Of a stretch of 20,217 bases of DNA, positions 7,746 to 14,133 are shown piece by piece. Below the pieces are notes generated by a model that was not told the origin of the DNA, ran no database searches, and saw only the letters and a program-made list of their open reading frames with translations. Location of the stretch: the NCBI GenBank assembly GCA_016935955.1, contig JAFGPY010000271.1:1-20217 (forward strand), given 5' to 3'. The stretch is from Planctomycetota bacterium (GTDB lineage Bacteria; Planctomycetota; Phycisphaerae; FEN-1346; JAACEH01). Made by a program: the position numbers and the translations under genes. Every line of letters starts with the position of its first letter. Positions within the stretch are counted from its first letter, which is position 1.

Positions 7746-7868
7746 GCCCGTTGAAAAATGTAGCCCGGCCGCCCTCGGCCGGGGAGCCGAACACAAAGGG
7801 TCGTTTGCCGCCTTGCGTCACGCCCGAGGGCGGGCGTGCTACAATAGGCTTTGACTTCTTCAACGGGC
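7746..7868. repeat. Outer inverted repeat enclosing the REPIN-like unit
   Basis: GCCCGTTGAA at 7746-7755 and TTCAACGGGC at 7859-7868 are perfect 10-bp complements. Between them lies the whole REPIN-like element, set off by short AT-rich spacers. It may be a second, older hairpin into which the REPIN inserted. Confidence 0.65.
7759..7843. repeat. REPIN-like element, best-preserved copy
   Basis: Two GTAG-headed hairpins face each other. Left: GTAG 7760-7763, CCCGGCCG 7764-7771, loop CCCT, CGGCCGGG 7776-7783. Right, read on the minus strand: GTAG, CACGCCCG, loop CCCT, CGGGCGTG (7819-7838). Both stems are perfect 8-bp pairings with the same CCCT loop. A GTA(G) head plus palindrome, doubled in inverted order, is the hallmark of REP sequences mobilised by RAYT transposases. 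No RAYT gene is in this window. Confidence 0.85.
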
Positions 7869-7927
7869 TGCTGAGGGGGGGCAGCCCCCGCAGGGCCCCA
7901 AAAAGTCGATTCGCAGTGAGATATTTG

Positions 7928-7957
7928 TTGCAAAGCTCTTTTCCTGAGGACTATAAT
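7928..7957 (+). promoter_or_regulatory. Predicted sigma70-type promoter of the envelope cluster
   Basis: TTGCAA (7928-7933) and a consensus TATAAT (7952-7957) are spaced 18 bases apart. Transcription would start near 7964, about 80 bases before the gene at 8047. The region around it is AT-richer than its surroundings. Confidence 0.65.
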
Positions 7958-8046
7958 GCCAGAATCGGGGATGCCGGACGGACGGTGGTTTCAACCCTTG
8001 ACGGGCAAATCACTTGTGCATCCTGATGGTTCTGGTGAGGTGACGG

Positions 8047-8445
8047 ATGGCGGCTTCGCGGCCTAGGTCGATTATCGCGCTGACGATCGCGCTGGGAGTG
8101 GTTGGCCTTGGCGCCTGGTCGCTCGGCGCCTTGACCGTGGATGCCCAGTCTCCGATGACCGGCGTCTCGACCGGCGCGGCCGGCCGCTTCACGATGACCA
8201 CCGCGCCTCTCGGCGATAAGAAGCAGGGCGTATTCATCATCGACGCCGAGACGATGCGGTTGCTGGTGTATGCCGTCAACAGCGACACGCGCCAACTGAA
8301 ACTTGTGGCCGTACGCGATCTGTCTCAGGATGTGCGTCTCTCGCATTTCAACAACGAACGGCCGTTGCCGGACGACATCCGGAAACGGGTCGATGCGGGA
8401 GACGAGGACGCCGCCAATGGCAGTCCCGATGCGGCAGCGCCGTAA
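8047..8445 (+). CDS. Small membrane-anchored or exported protein of unknown function
   Basis: I do not recognise a named family. The 132-residue product begins with a basic N-terminus and one hydrophobic segment (about 8-30), so it is an anchored or secreted protein. The rest is a compact domain, with FTMTTAPLGDKKQGVFIIDAET and MRLLVYAVNSDTRQLKLVAVRD forming likely beta strands, then a charged C-terminal helix (PLPDDIRKRV) and an acidic alanine-rich tail. GAGGTGA sits three to five bases before the ATG. It is the first gene after a good promoter and lies 63 bases upstream of the HTH-membrane protein, so the two are probably co-transcribed. Confidence 0.75.
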   Translation: MAASRPRSIIALTIALGVVGLGAWSLGALTVDAQSPMTGVSTGAAGRFTMTTAPLGDKKQGVFIIDAETMRLLVYAVNSDTRQLKLVAVRDLSQDVRLSHFNNERPLPDDIRKRVDAGDEDAANGSPDAAAP

Positions 8446-8508
8446 TCCGTCGCAGCGGGGCCGTGAAGTGGGACACGTATTCCAGGTAGCCACCGCAAGG
8501 AGAAAGCT

Positions 8509-9285
8509 GTGGGAAAATATGTGACGATTGAGGAAGCGGCGAAGACGCTGGGCAAGACCGTCGAGCAAGTACGCGAGATGATGAACGCGGGCGAGCTGCG
8601 CGGCATGATGGCCGACGGCACGTTCAAGTTCAAGGAAGAGGACGTTGCCGCCCTGAGCGGTGGCAAGTCCAAGGAAGACACCCTCATGAGCATCGACGGC
8701 GACGTCCTGTTCGCCGACGGTGACGGCGCCCAGTCGGCCGATGCTGCGGCCGAGACGTGGATTGCCGCCGACATGGAGAACGTCTTCGAGAGCGACGACT
8801 TCAGCCTCGATTCCGCCGGTGAAGCGGGAGCCGAGGAACTGCAGCCCGCGCCGCTCGCCCTCAGCCCCGAGAGCGACGACACGAGCCTCGGCGCCGTGCT
8901 GATGGAGGACGAGGGTGCGGCCGTGGCCGGCGGCGGCGACGAGCCGGTGATCTCGATCGATCCGGAATCCGGCATCGCCACGATCACCTCGCCCACGCCG
9001 GGCATCAGCCGCACGCACATGATCGTCGTCAGCGAGCCCGAGCCGCGGCACAAGGCCTTCACGCCGCTGCTGGCCGTCGCGGTGATTGTGCTGGGCTATG
9101 CCCTGTACGGCATGGGATCGGCCGTGATGAACGTCTCGGGCAGCATGGACTGGGCCGTGCAGAACCTGCTGTACCTGGGCGCCGGTGCGGCTTTCGTGGC
9201 GCTGATTGCCGCGATCGTCGGTGCGGTTCTGGACAAGCAGAAGGCCGCCAGCGAAGCGGCCGCGGCGAGGTTGGGTCGGCGATAG
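8509..9285 (+). CDS. Excisionase-type HTH protein with two C-terminal membrane helices
   Basis: The 258-residue product has three parts. Residues 1-50 look like a MerR/excisionase winged helix-turn-helix (VTIEEAAKTLGKTVEQVREMMNAGELRG, then a short wing and EDVAAL). Residues 51-180 are acidic and low in complexity, rich in Asp, Glu, Ala and Gly. Residues about 184-207 and 217-241 are membrane helices, ending in a basic alanine-rich tail. The HTH would face the cytoplasm. The fold may bind DNA from the membrane or may serve as a protein-protein domain; the sequence does not decide. The GTG start at 8509 is preceded by AGGAG six bases upstream. It lies between a small exported protein and an OmpA-family lipoprotein. 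Confidence 0.85.
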   Translation: MGKYVTIEEAAKTLGKTVEQVREMMNAGELRGMMADGTFKFKEEDVAALSGGKSKEDTLMSIDGDVLFADGDGAQSADAAAETWIAADMENVFESDDFSLDSAGEAGAEELQPAPLALSPESDDTSLGAVLMEDEGAAVAGGGDEPVISIDPESGIATITSPTPGISRTHMIVVSEPEPRHKAFTPLLAVAVIVLGYALYGMGSAVMNVSGSMDWAVQNLLYLGAGAAFVALIAAIVGAVLDKQKAASEAAAARLGRR

Positions 9286-9302
9286 TCTGAGAGAATCTGC
9301 GA

Positions 9303-9341
9303 CTTGGCCGCTCGCCGGGCGGGCGGCCAAGCCGTTTACTT
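9303..9341 (+). terminator. Possible rho-independent terminator after the HTH gene
   Basis: A 9-bp perfect stem, CTTGGCCGC (9303-9311) and GCGGCCAAG (9323-9331), is followed by a modest T-rich run (CCGTTTACTT). The T tract is weak, so it may only attenuate read-through into the OmpA-family gene. Confidence 0.45.
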
Positions 9342-9414
9342 ACGCATGTCTGAGTGTAACGAATTCTGATTTCGGCATGTCTTGCGGGGTTTGCCCAGGA
9401 AAGGAGCGGTTTCC

Positions 9415-10221
9415 ATGAGAGTCCTCAATCTGGTGGCTTTGATCCTTTTGGCGGCGCTGCTGGTTCCGTGGACCGGTGGTTGCTGCGACGAGGTGCAGAA
9501 AAACCTTCAGACGGCGCGGATCATGAACGCCGACTTGAGGAACCAGCTTACGGACAAGACGGCGGAAGTCCGTGAACTGCAGGAGCGCATCCGCTCGCTT
9601 GAAGCCCGAATCAACGACTTCGGATCGCTGTCGGGAAGCAAGGACGACCAGATCGCCACGCTGCAGAACGAGGTCGCGACGCTGCGGGCCTCGCTGGCAC
9701 AGAAAGACAAGGACCTCCGCGACCTGATCGAGAAGCTCGGTCAGCAGCCGGTCGCCTCGGGACAGCTTCCCGAGAAGACGCTGATTGAACTGCGGGCGCT
9801 GCAGCAGGCGTACCCCGAGTTCTTCATCTTCGACGAGGCCAAGCAGCAACTGCAGTTCGCCTCCGATATCACATTTGACTCAGGCCAGGACATCGTCAAG
9901 GCCAAGGCCCAGGAAGTGCTGACCAAGCTGGCCGCCATCCTCAATCAGGACGAGGCCAAGCCGATTCGTATTGCCATCATCGGCCACACCGACAACGCCA
10001 AGGTTGTGAAGCCGGAGACGGTTCGTTTGCACAGGGACAACCAGGGCCTGTCGGAGCATCGTGCCGAGGCCGTGGCCAAGATTCTCTCGGCGGGCGGCGT
10101 CGACATGACGCGCATCGCTACGAGCGGCATGGGTGACAGCTCGCCCATCGCCAGCAACAACACCGCCGACGGCAAGGCCAAGAACCGCCGCGTCGAGATC
10201 TTCCTGCGGATGGGAATGTAG
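9415..10221 (+). CDS. OmpA-family peptidoglycan-binding lipoprotein with coiled coil
   Basis: The 268-residue product begins with a signal peptide (RVLNLVALILLAALLVP) ending in WTGGC, a plausible though imperfect lipobox. Residues 24-115 are a heptad-rich coiled coil (ADLRNQLTDKTAEVRELQERI and onward). The C-terminal 120 residues are an OmpA/MotB domain: a FDSGQ strand, GHTDN, the LSEHRAEAVAKIL helix and the closing NRRVEIFL. The aspartate of GHTD and the arginines of NRRVE are the residues that bind diaminopimelate in this family. It should tie an envelope membrane to the cell wall, much like Pal. I chose the ATG at 9415 because AAGGAG lies eight bases before it. A strong terminator follows. 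Confidence 0.93.
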   Translation: MRVLNLVALILLAALLVPWTGGCCDEVQKNLQTARIMNADLRNQLTDKTAEVRELQERIRSLEARINDFGSLSGSKDDQIATLQNEVATLRASLAQKDKDLRDLIEKLGQQPVASGQLPEKTLIELRALQQAYPEFFIFDEAKQQLQFASDITFDSGQDIVKAKAQEVLTKLAAILNQDEAKPIRIAIIGHTDNAKVVKPETVRLHRDNQGLSEHRAEAVAKILSAGGVDMTRIATSGMGDSSPIASNNTADGKAKNRRVEIFLRMGM

Positions 10222-10264
10222 GCCTGAGCCGCACGACGTAATCTGGGCATGCCGATGGAAACCG

Positions 10265-10306
10265 AGAGCCCCGTGGCCTGTACGGTCACGGGGCTCTTTC
10301 TTTTCC
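10265..10306 (+). terminator. Rho-independent terminator of the envelope cluster
   Basis: AGAGCCCCGTG (10265-10275) pairs perfectly with CACGGGGCTCT (10287-10297). It can extend by three more pairs around a TGTAC loop, and is followed by TTTCTTTTCC. This is a textbook stem and U-tract 44 bases after the OmpA-family stop codon. Confidence 0.93.
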
Positions 10307-10325
10307 TGGTTGCGATGGGTTCGTC

Positions 10326-10396
10326 GGGGGCCATGCCTGCTCCTGCAGGTATGCCGAATGGCTCCCATCTCACGCATGGCTGCGGGGGCAGCCATG
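10326..10396. repeat. Double-hairpin element D, degraded ends
   Basis: CATGCCTGC (10332-10340), loop TCCT, GCAGGTATG (10345-10353) and CATGGCTGC (10375-10383), loop GGGG, GCAGCCATG (10388-10396) match element C hairpin for hairpin. The outer GGGTGCC and GGCACCC ends have decayed, and one stem contains a G-T pair, so this looks like an older copy. Confidence 0.75.
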
Positions 10397-10484
10397 TAGG
10401 ATTTTGCATGAATCCCTTGCCGCGTCGCAGCAAGGCACGGTCGTACAAGACATTGCGTCGTGGTTGTGCCGACCACAACAGCGA

Positions 10485-10564
10485 GGGTGCCACGCGTCTA
10501 CTTGTAGACGCGTGCTCGCGCAACAGGCTTGCCGGCATGCTTCTGCAAGCAGAAGCATGCACCC
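10485..10564. repeat. GGGTGC-ended double-hairpin element E
   Basis: Bounded by GGGTGC and GCACCC, this 80-bp unit has two perfect stems with two-base spacers. They are CACGCGTCTAC (10491-10501) with GTAGACGCGTG (10504-10514), and GCATGCTTCTGC (10535-10546) with GCAGAAGCATGC (10549-10560). The core differs from elements A to D but the architecture is the same. It lies just past the aroC stop codon. Confidence 0.85.
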
Positions 10565-10592
10565 AATGGGAAACTGCCTGTCCTGCACCGCT

Positions 10593-11741
10593 TCAGATGT
10601 CGCGGGCCATCTTCAGGTAGCTCTGGAGGTTGGCGGCGACTTCCTTGAGCGTGTCGCCGCCGGTCTTTTCGAGCAGGGCGGCGGCCAGTTCGAAGGCCAC
10701 GACGTTTTCGGCCACGACGCTGGCCGCAGGCACGGCGCAGACGTCGCTTCGCTCGTGGGCGGCGCGGTGGGCCTTCTTGGTGCGAATGTCGACCGACGGC
10801 AACGGGCGACCCAGCGTGGCGATCGGCTTCATGGCTGCACGCACCACGATCGGCTGGCCGTTCGAGATGCCGGCCTCGATGCCCCCGGCGTTGTTGGTGC
10901 CGCGGGTGTAGCCCAGGGCGGCGGAGTGCTTGAGTTTCGCGTCGAAGCCGATGTCGTCGTGGACCTGGCTGCCGGGCAGGTCGGCGGCCTCGAAGCCCAG
11001 GCCGACTTCGACGCCCTTGATGGCCTGGATGCCCATCAAGGCCGCAGCCAGCCGGGCGTCCAGGCGGCGATCGGCTGCAACGTGCGACCCGAGTCCCGGC
11101 GGCACGTCGAAGGCTGCTACCTCCACCACGCCGCCGAGCGTGTCGCCGGCCCCGCGTGCGGCGTCAATGGCGGCGATCATTTCCTTGTCGGCCCGAGCGT
11201 CGAGTGAGTACAGGGGGCTCTTGCTGCGGACGCGCAGCCACGCGGACGTTGCGGGGCGTGCCGTCGCCCGGATGCCGCCCACGGAGACGACGTGGCCGAA
11301 GACCGAGATGCTCACTTCCTTCAGCAGCGACCGGACGAAGGCCCCGGCGGCGACGCGCGCAGCCGTCTCGCGGGCACTGGCCCGTTCGAGGATGTTCCGC
11401 ATGTCGGCGTCGAGGTATTTCAGGGCTCCGGCCAGATCGCCGTGCCCGGGCCGCGGGTGGAAGACGCGCGGCGTCCGCTTCAGGTCATCGATGCGGGCGT
11501 CGCGGTTGGCGACCACGAGCACCACGGGGCCGCCCAGGGTCAGGCCGCGACGCACGCCGCTCAGGAACTCGACCGTGTCGGTCTCGATCTTCATGCGGCC
11601 GCCGCGTCCGTAGCCGCCCTGGCGGCGGGCCAACTCGGCGTTGATGCCTTTAACGTCCACGCGGACGCCGGCCGGGAATCCCTCGATGAGGGTCACTGCG
11701 GCCTTGCCGTGCGACTCGCCTGCCGTGCGATAGGTGAGCAT
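10593..11741 (-). CDS. aroC: Chorismate synthase
   Basis: The 382-residue enzyme converts 5-enolpyruvylshikimate-3-phosphate to chorismate, the last step of the shikimate pathway, using reduced FMN. Diagnostic blocks are GESHG at residues 8-12, RPGHGDLAG starting near 97, ERASARETA at 119-127 and GGIEAGISNGQPI in the C-terminal third. Length is normal. The ATG at 11741 is preceded by GAGG eight bases upstream. It follows purC by about 50 bases on the same strand and probably shares its transcript. The unrelated pathways suggest a housekeeping pairing rather than a functional one. A double-hairpin repeat lies just downstream. Confidence 0.97.
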   Translation of the reverse strand: MLTYRTAGESHGKAAVTLIEGFPAGVRVDVKGINAELARRQGGYGRGGRMKIETDTVEFLSGVRRGLTLGGPVVLVVANRDARIDDLKRTPRVFHPRPGHGDLAGALKYLDADMRNILERASARETAARVAAGAFVRSLLKEVSISVFGHVVSVGGIRATARPATSAWLRVRSKSPLYSLDARADKEMIAAIDAARGAGDTLGGVVEVAAFDVPPGLGSHVAADRRLDARLAAALMGIQAIKGVEVGLGFEAADLPGSQVHDDIGFDAKLKHSAALGYTRGTNNAGGIEAGISNGQPIVVRAAMKPIATLGRPLPSVDIRTKKAHRAAHERSDVCAVPAASVVAENVVAFELAAALLEKTGGDTLKEVAANLQSYLKMARDI

Positions 11742-11792
11742 CGTCGTGTCCTCGCGCTGTGGTCGGATGTCCGCGGCCGTCGCCGGCGGCCG

Positions 11793-12683
11793 TCAGACGA
11801 ACGTCTTCCGTGTGATCCGCTCGTAGGCTTCCAAGTACCGGGCCCGCGTCTTCTCGACAATGTCCGGCGGCAGCGCCGGGGCCGGCGGGGTCTTGTCCCA
11901 GTCGAGCGTCTCGAGGTAGTTGCGGACGAACTGCTTGTCGAACGACGGCTGATCGCGGCCCTCGGCGTACTCGTCCAGCGGCCAGAACCGCGACGAGTCA
12001 GGCGTCAGCACCTCGTCCACCAGGATCAGCTTGCCGTCGACCAGACCCCATTCGAATTTTGTGTCGGCGATGATGATGCCGTGCTTCAGGGCGTACTCGC
12101 GGGCCTGCACGTAGACGCCGACCGACAGGTCGCGCAGTTGCGTGGCCAGGTCCTTGCCGACCTGGTCGCAGACTTCGCCGAAGCTGACCGGCTCGTCGTG
12201 GCCTTCGGTCGCCTTGGTGCTCGGCGTGAAGATCGGCTCCTGGAGTTTTGAGCACTGCTTGAGCCCCGCGGGCAGCTTCACGCCCGAGACGGGCCGGCCG
12301 GCCTGGTAGTCCTTCCATCCGCTGCCGGCCAGGTAGCCGCGCACCACGCACTCCACGGGGACGACCTCGGCCTTGCGGACGATCATGCTGCGGCCGTCGA
12401 ACTGGTCGATCGCCGTCCCGACGATCGCCTTGAGGTCGTTCCTGGCGACGCTGATCAGGTGGTTGTCCACCGTGTCTTTGATCAGGTCGAACCAGAACAG
12501 GCTCAGTCCGGTGAGCAGTCGGCCCTTGTCGGGGATGCCGTTCGGCATGATGCAGTCGAAGGCGCTGATGCGGTCCGTGGCCACCAGCAGCAGCCGGTCG
12601 CCTAGATCGTAGACGTCGCGGACTTTACCCTGACGCTTCGAGTGCTTCGGCAATGACGTCTGAAGAACGGTCGTCTGACTCAA
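11793..12683 (-). CDS. purC: SAICAR synthase (phosphoribosylaminoimidazole-succinocarboxamide synthase)
   Basis: The 296-residue enzyme joins aspartate to CAIR with ATP in purine synthesis. Family blocks are [25 protein letters not shown] (19-43), the signature [17 protein letters not shown] (107-123), [10 protein letters not shown] (204-213) and [14 protein letters not shown] (221-234). The size matches the roughly 300-residue bacterial/yeast-type enzymes. I prefer the TTG at 12683 because a GGGAGGA lies six bases before it. A GTG at 12698 sits upstream of that site and would add only five residues. A promoter with a consensus -35 precedes it, divergent from the pfk promoter. Confidence 0.96.
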   Translation of the reverse strand: MSQTTVLQTSLPKHSKRQGKVRDVYDLGDRLLLVATDRISAFDCIMPNGIPDKGRLLTGLSLFWFDLIKDTVDNHLISVARNDLKAIVGTAIDQFDGRSMIVRKAEVVPVECVVRGYLAGSGWKDYQAGRPVSGVKLPAGLKQCSKLQEPIFTPSTKATEGHDEPVSFGEVCDQVGKDLATQLRDLSVGVYVQAREYALKHGIIIADTKFEWGLVDGKLILVDEVLTPDSSRFWPLDEYAEGRDQPSFDKQFVRNYLETLDWDKTPPAPALPPDIVEKTRARYLEAYERITRKTFV

Positions 12684-12735
12684 CGCGTGTCCTCCCACGA
12701 GCAGGGTCTATGTGAACGTGCGGTACGAAGGCCCC

Positions 12736-12764
12736 ATGGTAGAGGGGCGACCGGAGGGTGTCAA
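12736..12764 (-). promoter_or_regulatory. Predicted sigma70-type promoter of purC-aroC
   Basis: On the minus strand a consensus TTGACA (12764-12759) is followed after 17 bases by TACCAT (12741-12736). The start of transcription would be near 12729, giving a leader of about 45 bases. No riboswitch fold is evident in so short a leader. Confidence 0.6.
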
Positions 12765-12805
12765 GCTCGTTCGGCCTGTGGCGTTGGGCGAGCGGCTTTT
12801 TGCGT

Positions 12806-12833
12806 TTGTCGATCGGTGCCCGCGGGATATAAT
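12806..12833 (+). promoter_or_regulatory. Predicted sigma70-type promoter of the pfk operon
   Basis: TTGTCG (12806-12811) and a perfect TATAAT (12828-12833) are 16 bases apart, on the plus strand facing away from the purC promoter. Transcription would start near 12840, about 33 bases before the pfk GTG. Confidence 0.55.
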
Positions 12834-12872
12834 CGCGCGTCTGGCAACACCGCATCACAGGAGACACGCACA

Positions 12873-14087
12873 GTGAGGGAGACATTAGTGGTGGCGCAAC
12901 TGGGCGCCCCGACGGCCGTCATCAACCAGACCCTGGTCGGCCTGGTGGAGGAGGCCCGCTGCGCCGGCTTCGGCCGGGTCCTGGGATCGCGCAACGGCGT
13001 CCTGGGTTTGCTTCGTGATGAGATGTTCGATCTTTCGGCCGAACCGCCCGAGGTCCTGGCGGGGGTTCGCACCACGCCCGGGGCCGCCCTGGGTTCGTGC
13101 CGCTACAACCTTCGCCGCGAGGGCGGCGCCGAGGACTTCGCCCGCATCGCCCGGACCCTCTCGCGGCACGAGGTCGCCGGTCTGGTCTTCATTGGCGGCA
13201 ACGGCACCATGGCCGCACTTCGCGAGGTGGCCCGGGTGTCGGAGGCGCACGGCCATGCGGTCCGCGTGGTGGGCGCCCCGAAGACAATCGACAACGACAT
13301 GTTCGGCACGGACCACACGCCGGGTTACGGCTCGGTGGCCAAGTACGTGGCCACGGTCGTTCAGGAGGCCGGTCGCGACACGGAGTCGCTGGCCACGTTC
13401 GACACCTGCACGGTGATCGAGACGATGGGCCGCGACAGCGGCTGGATCGCGGCCGCGGCCGGGCTGGCCCATCGGACGGAGGAGGACGCGCCGCACATCA
13501 TCCTGGCGCCGGAGTTGCCCGTCTCGTGGAAGCGGCTGGGCGAGCAGGTTCGCCGCACGGTCGACCGCGTGGGCCGCTGCGTGGTCGTCGCCGGGGAAGG
13601 GCTGCGGAACGAGCAGGGCGAGTTCCTGGCCCCGCAGACCGTGGACCCGAGCGGCCAGATGCAGTTCGGCGGCGTGGCCGAGGTGCTGCGGAACTTCATA
13701 CAGGGTGACCTGAAGTACAAGTGTCGTTATAATAAGCCGGGCACGGCGCAGCGCAACGGGGCCCACGTGGCCAGCCGCTGCGATGCCGAGGAGGCCGACG
13801 CCGTGGGCCGCGAGGCCGCCAGGGCTCTGGCCGCCGGCGAGACGCTGAAGATGGTTTCGATCCGCCGCCGCGACGGGCAGCCGTACGCCGTGTCGCTCGG
13901 GCTCGTGGATCTGGACGAGGCGGCCGGTCGGCAGCGGGTGTTGCCGCGGGAGTTTCTCGACGAGGAAGGCACCGCGATCAGCGAGGCGTTTCGGCGGTAC
14001 CTGCAGCCGCTGGTCCAGGGCCGCGTCGAGGTGGCCGAGACGTCCGACGGTGTGCCGCAATGTGTGCGGCTGACGCGTCGCGTGTGA
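12873..14087 (+). CDS. 6-phosphofructokinase, ATP- or pyrophosphate-dependent (mixed signature)
   Basis: The 404-residue protein is a phosphofructokinase A superfamily member that phosphorylates fructose-6-phosphate in glycolysis. The fructose-phosphate and catalytic loop is PKTIDND (136-142), with the catalytic aspartate at 140, followed by GYGSVAKY and MGRDSGWIA (185-193). The phosphate-donor loop reads GGNGTM (108-113). Lysine in PKTIDND is usual in pyrophosphate-dependent enzymes, while glycine as the fourth residue of the GGxG loop is usual in ATP-dependent ones. The donor therefore cannot be settled by eye. The N-terminal loop QLGAPTAVINQ looks like the pyrophosphate-type GGP-aVIN. The GTG start is supported by AGGAG nine bases upstream. 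It leads a six-gene plus-strand run. Confidence 0.92.
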   Translation: MRETLVVAQLGAPTAVINQTLVGLVEEARCAGFGRVLGSRNGVLGLLRDEMFDLSAEPPEVLAGVRTTPGAALGSCRYNLRREGGAEDFARIARTLSRHEVAGLVFIGGNGTMAALREVARVSEAHGHAVRVVGAPKTIDNDMFGTDHTPGYGSVAKYVATVVQEAGRDTESLATFDTCTVIETMGRDSGWIAAAAGLAHRTEEDAPHIILAPELPVSWKRLGEQVRRTVDRVGRCVVVAGEGLRNEQGEFLAPQTVDPSGQMQFGGVAEVLRNFIQGDLKYKCRYNKPGTAQRNGAHVASRCDAEEADAVGREAARALAAGETLKMVSIRRRDGQPYAVSLGLVDLDEAAGRQRVLPREFLDEEGTAISEAFRRYLQPLVQGRVEVAETSDGVPQCVRLTRRV

Positions 14088-14133
14088 GGAAGCAACGGGA
14101 GTCGTCGCCTCGGCGGCGCGCGGGAGTGGCGAT

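Larger units (their letters stand above)
7744..8046. other. Gene-free spacer with nested repeats and a promoter
   Basis: This 303-base gap holds no credible gene. It starts with a 10-bp inverted repeat, GCCCGTTGAA (7746-7755) and TTCAACGGGC (7859-7868), which encloses a full REPIN-like unit. Next comes a GC hairpin (GGGCTGC 7865-7871 with GCAGCCC 7881-7887), and then a sigma70-type promoter for the next gene. Confidence 0.7.
10307..10592. other. Gene-free spacer with two double-hairpin repeats
   Basis: With the terminator and short flank the non-coding gap spans 10222-10592. After the terminator it contains two repeat elements (10326-10396 and 10485-10564). Between them lies a linker with a weak stem, GTTGTG and CACAAC, near 10463-10479. 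No gene, tRNA or other RNA was recognised. Confidence 0.7.

Noticed and set aside
5269..7863. An 864-codon minus-strand open frame opposite the VWA gene
   Set aside because: It runs through repeat elements at both ends, is rich in Gln, Arg and Gly without domains, and lies fully opposite a recognisable VWA/GATase1-like protein.
2000..10592. tRNA or structured small RNA genes in the larger gaps
   Set aside because: The hairpins found are explained by repeat elements and a terminator; no cloverleaf or CCA-type end was seen.
10249..10620. A 123-codon plus-strand open frame after the OmpA-family gene
   Set aside because: It crosses a strong terminator and two hairpin repeats, and has no ribosome binding site or recognisable sequence.
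12800..12833. TTGCGT at 12800 as the -35 for the pfk promoter
   Set aside because: Its spacing to TATAAT is 22 bases; TTGTCG at 12806 with 16 bases is a better pairing.
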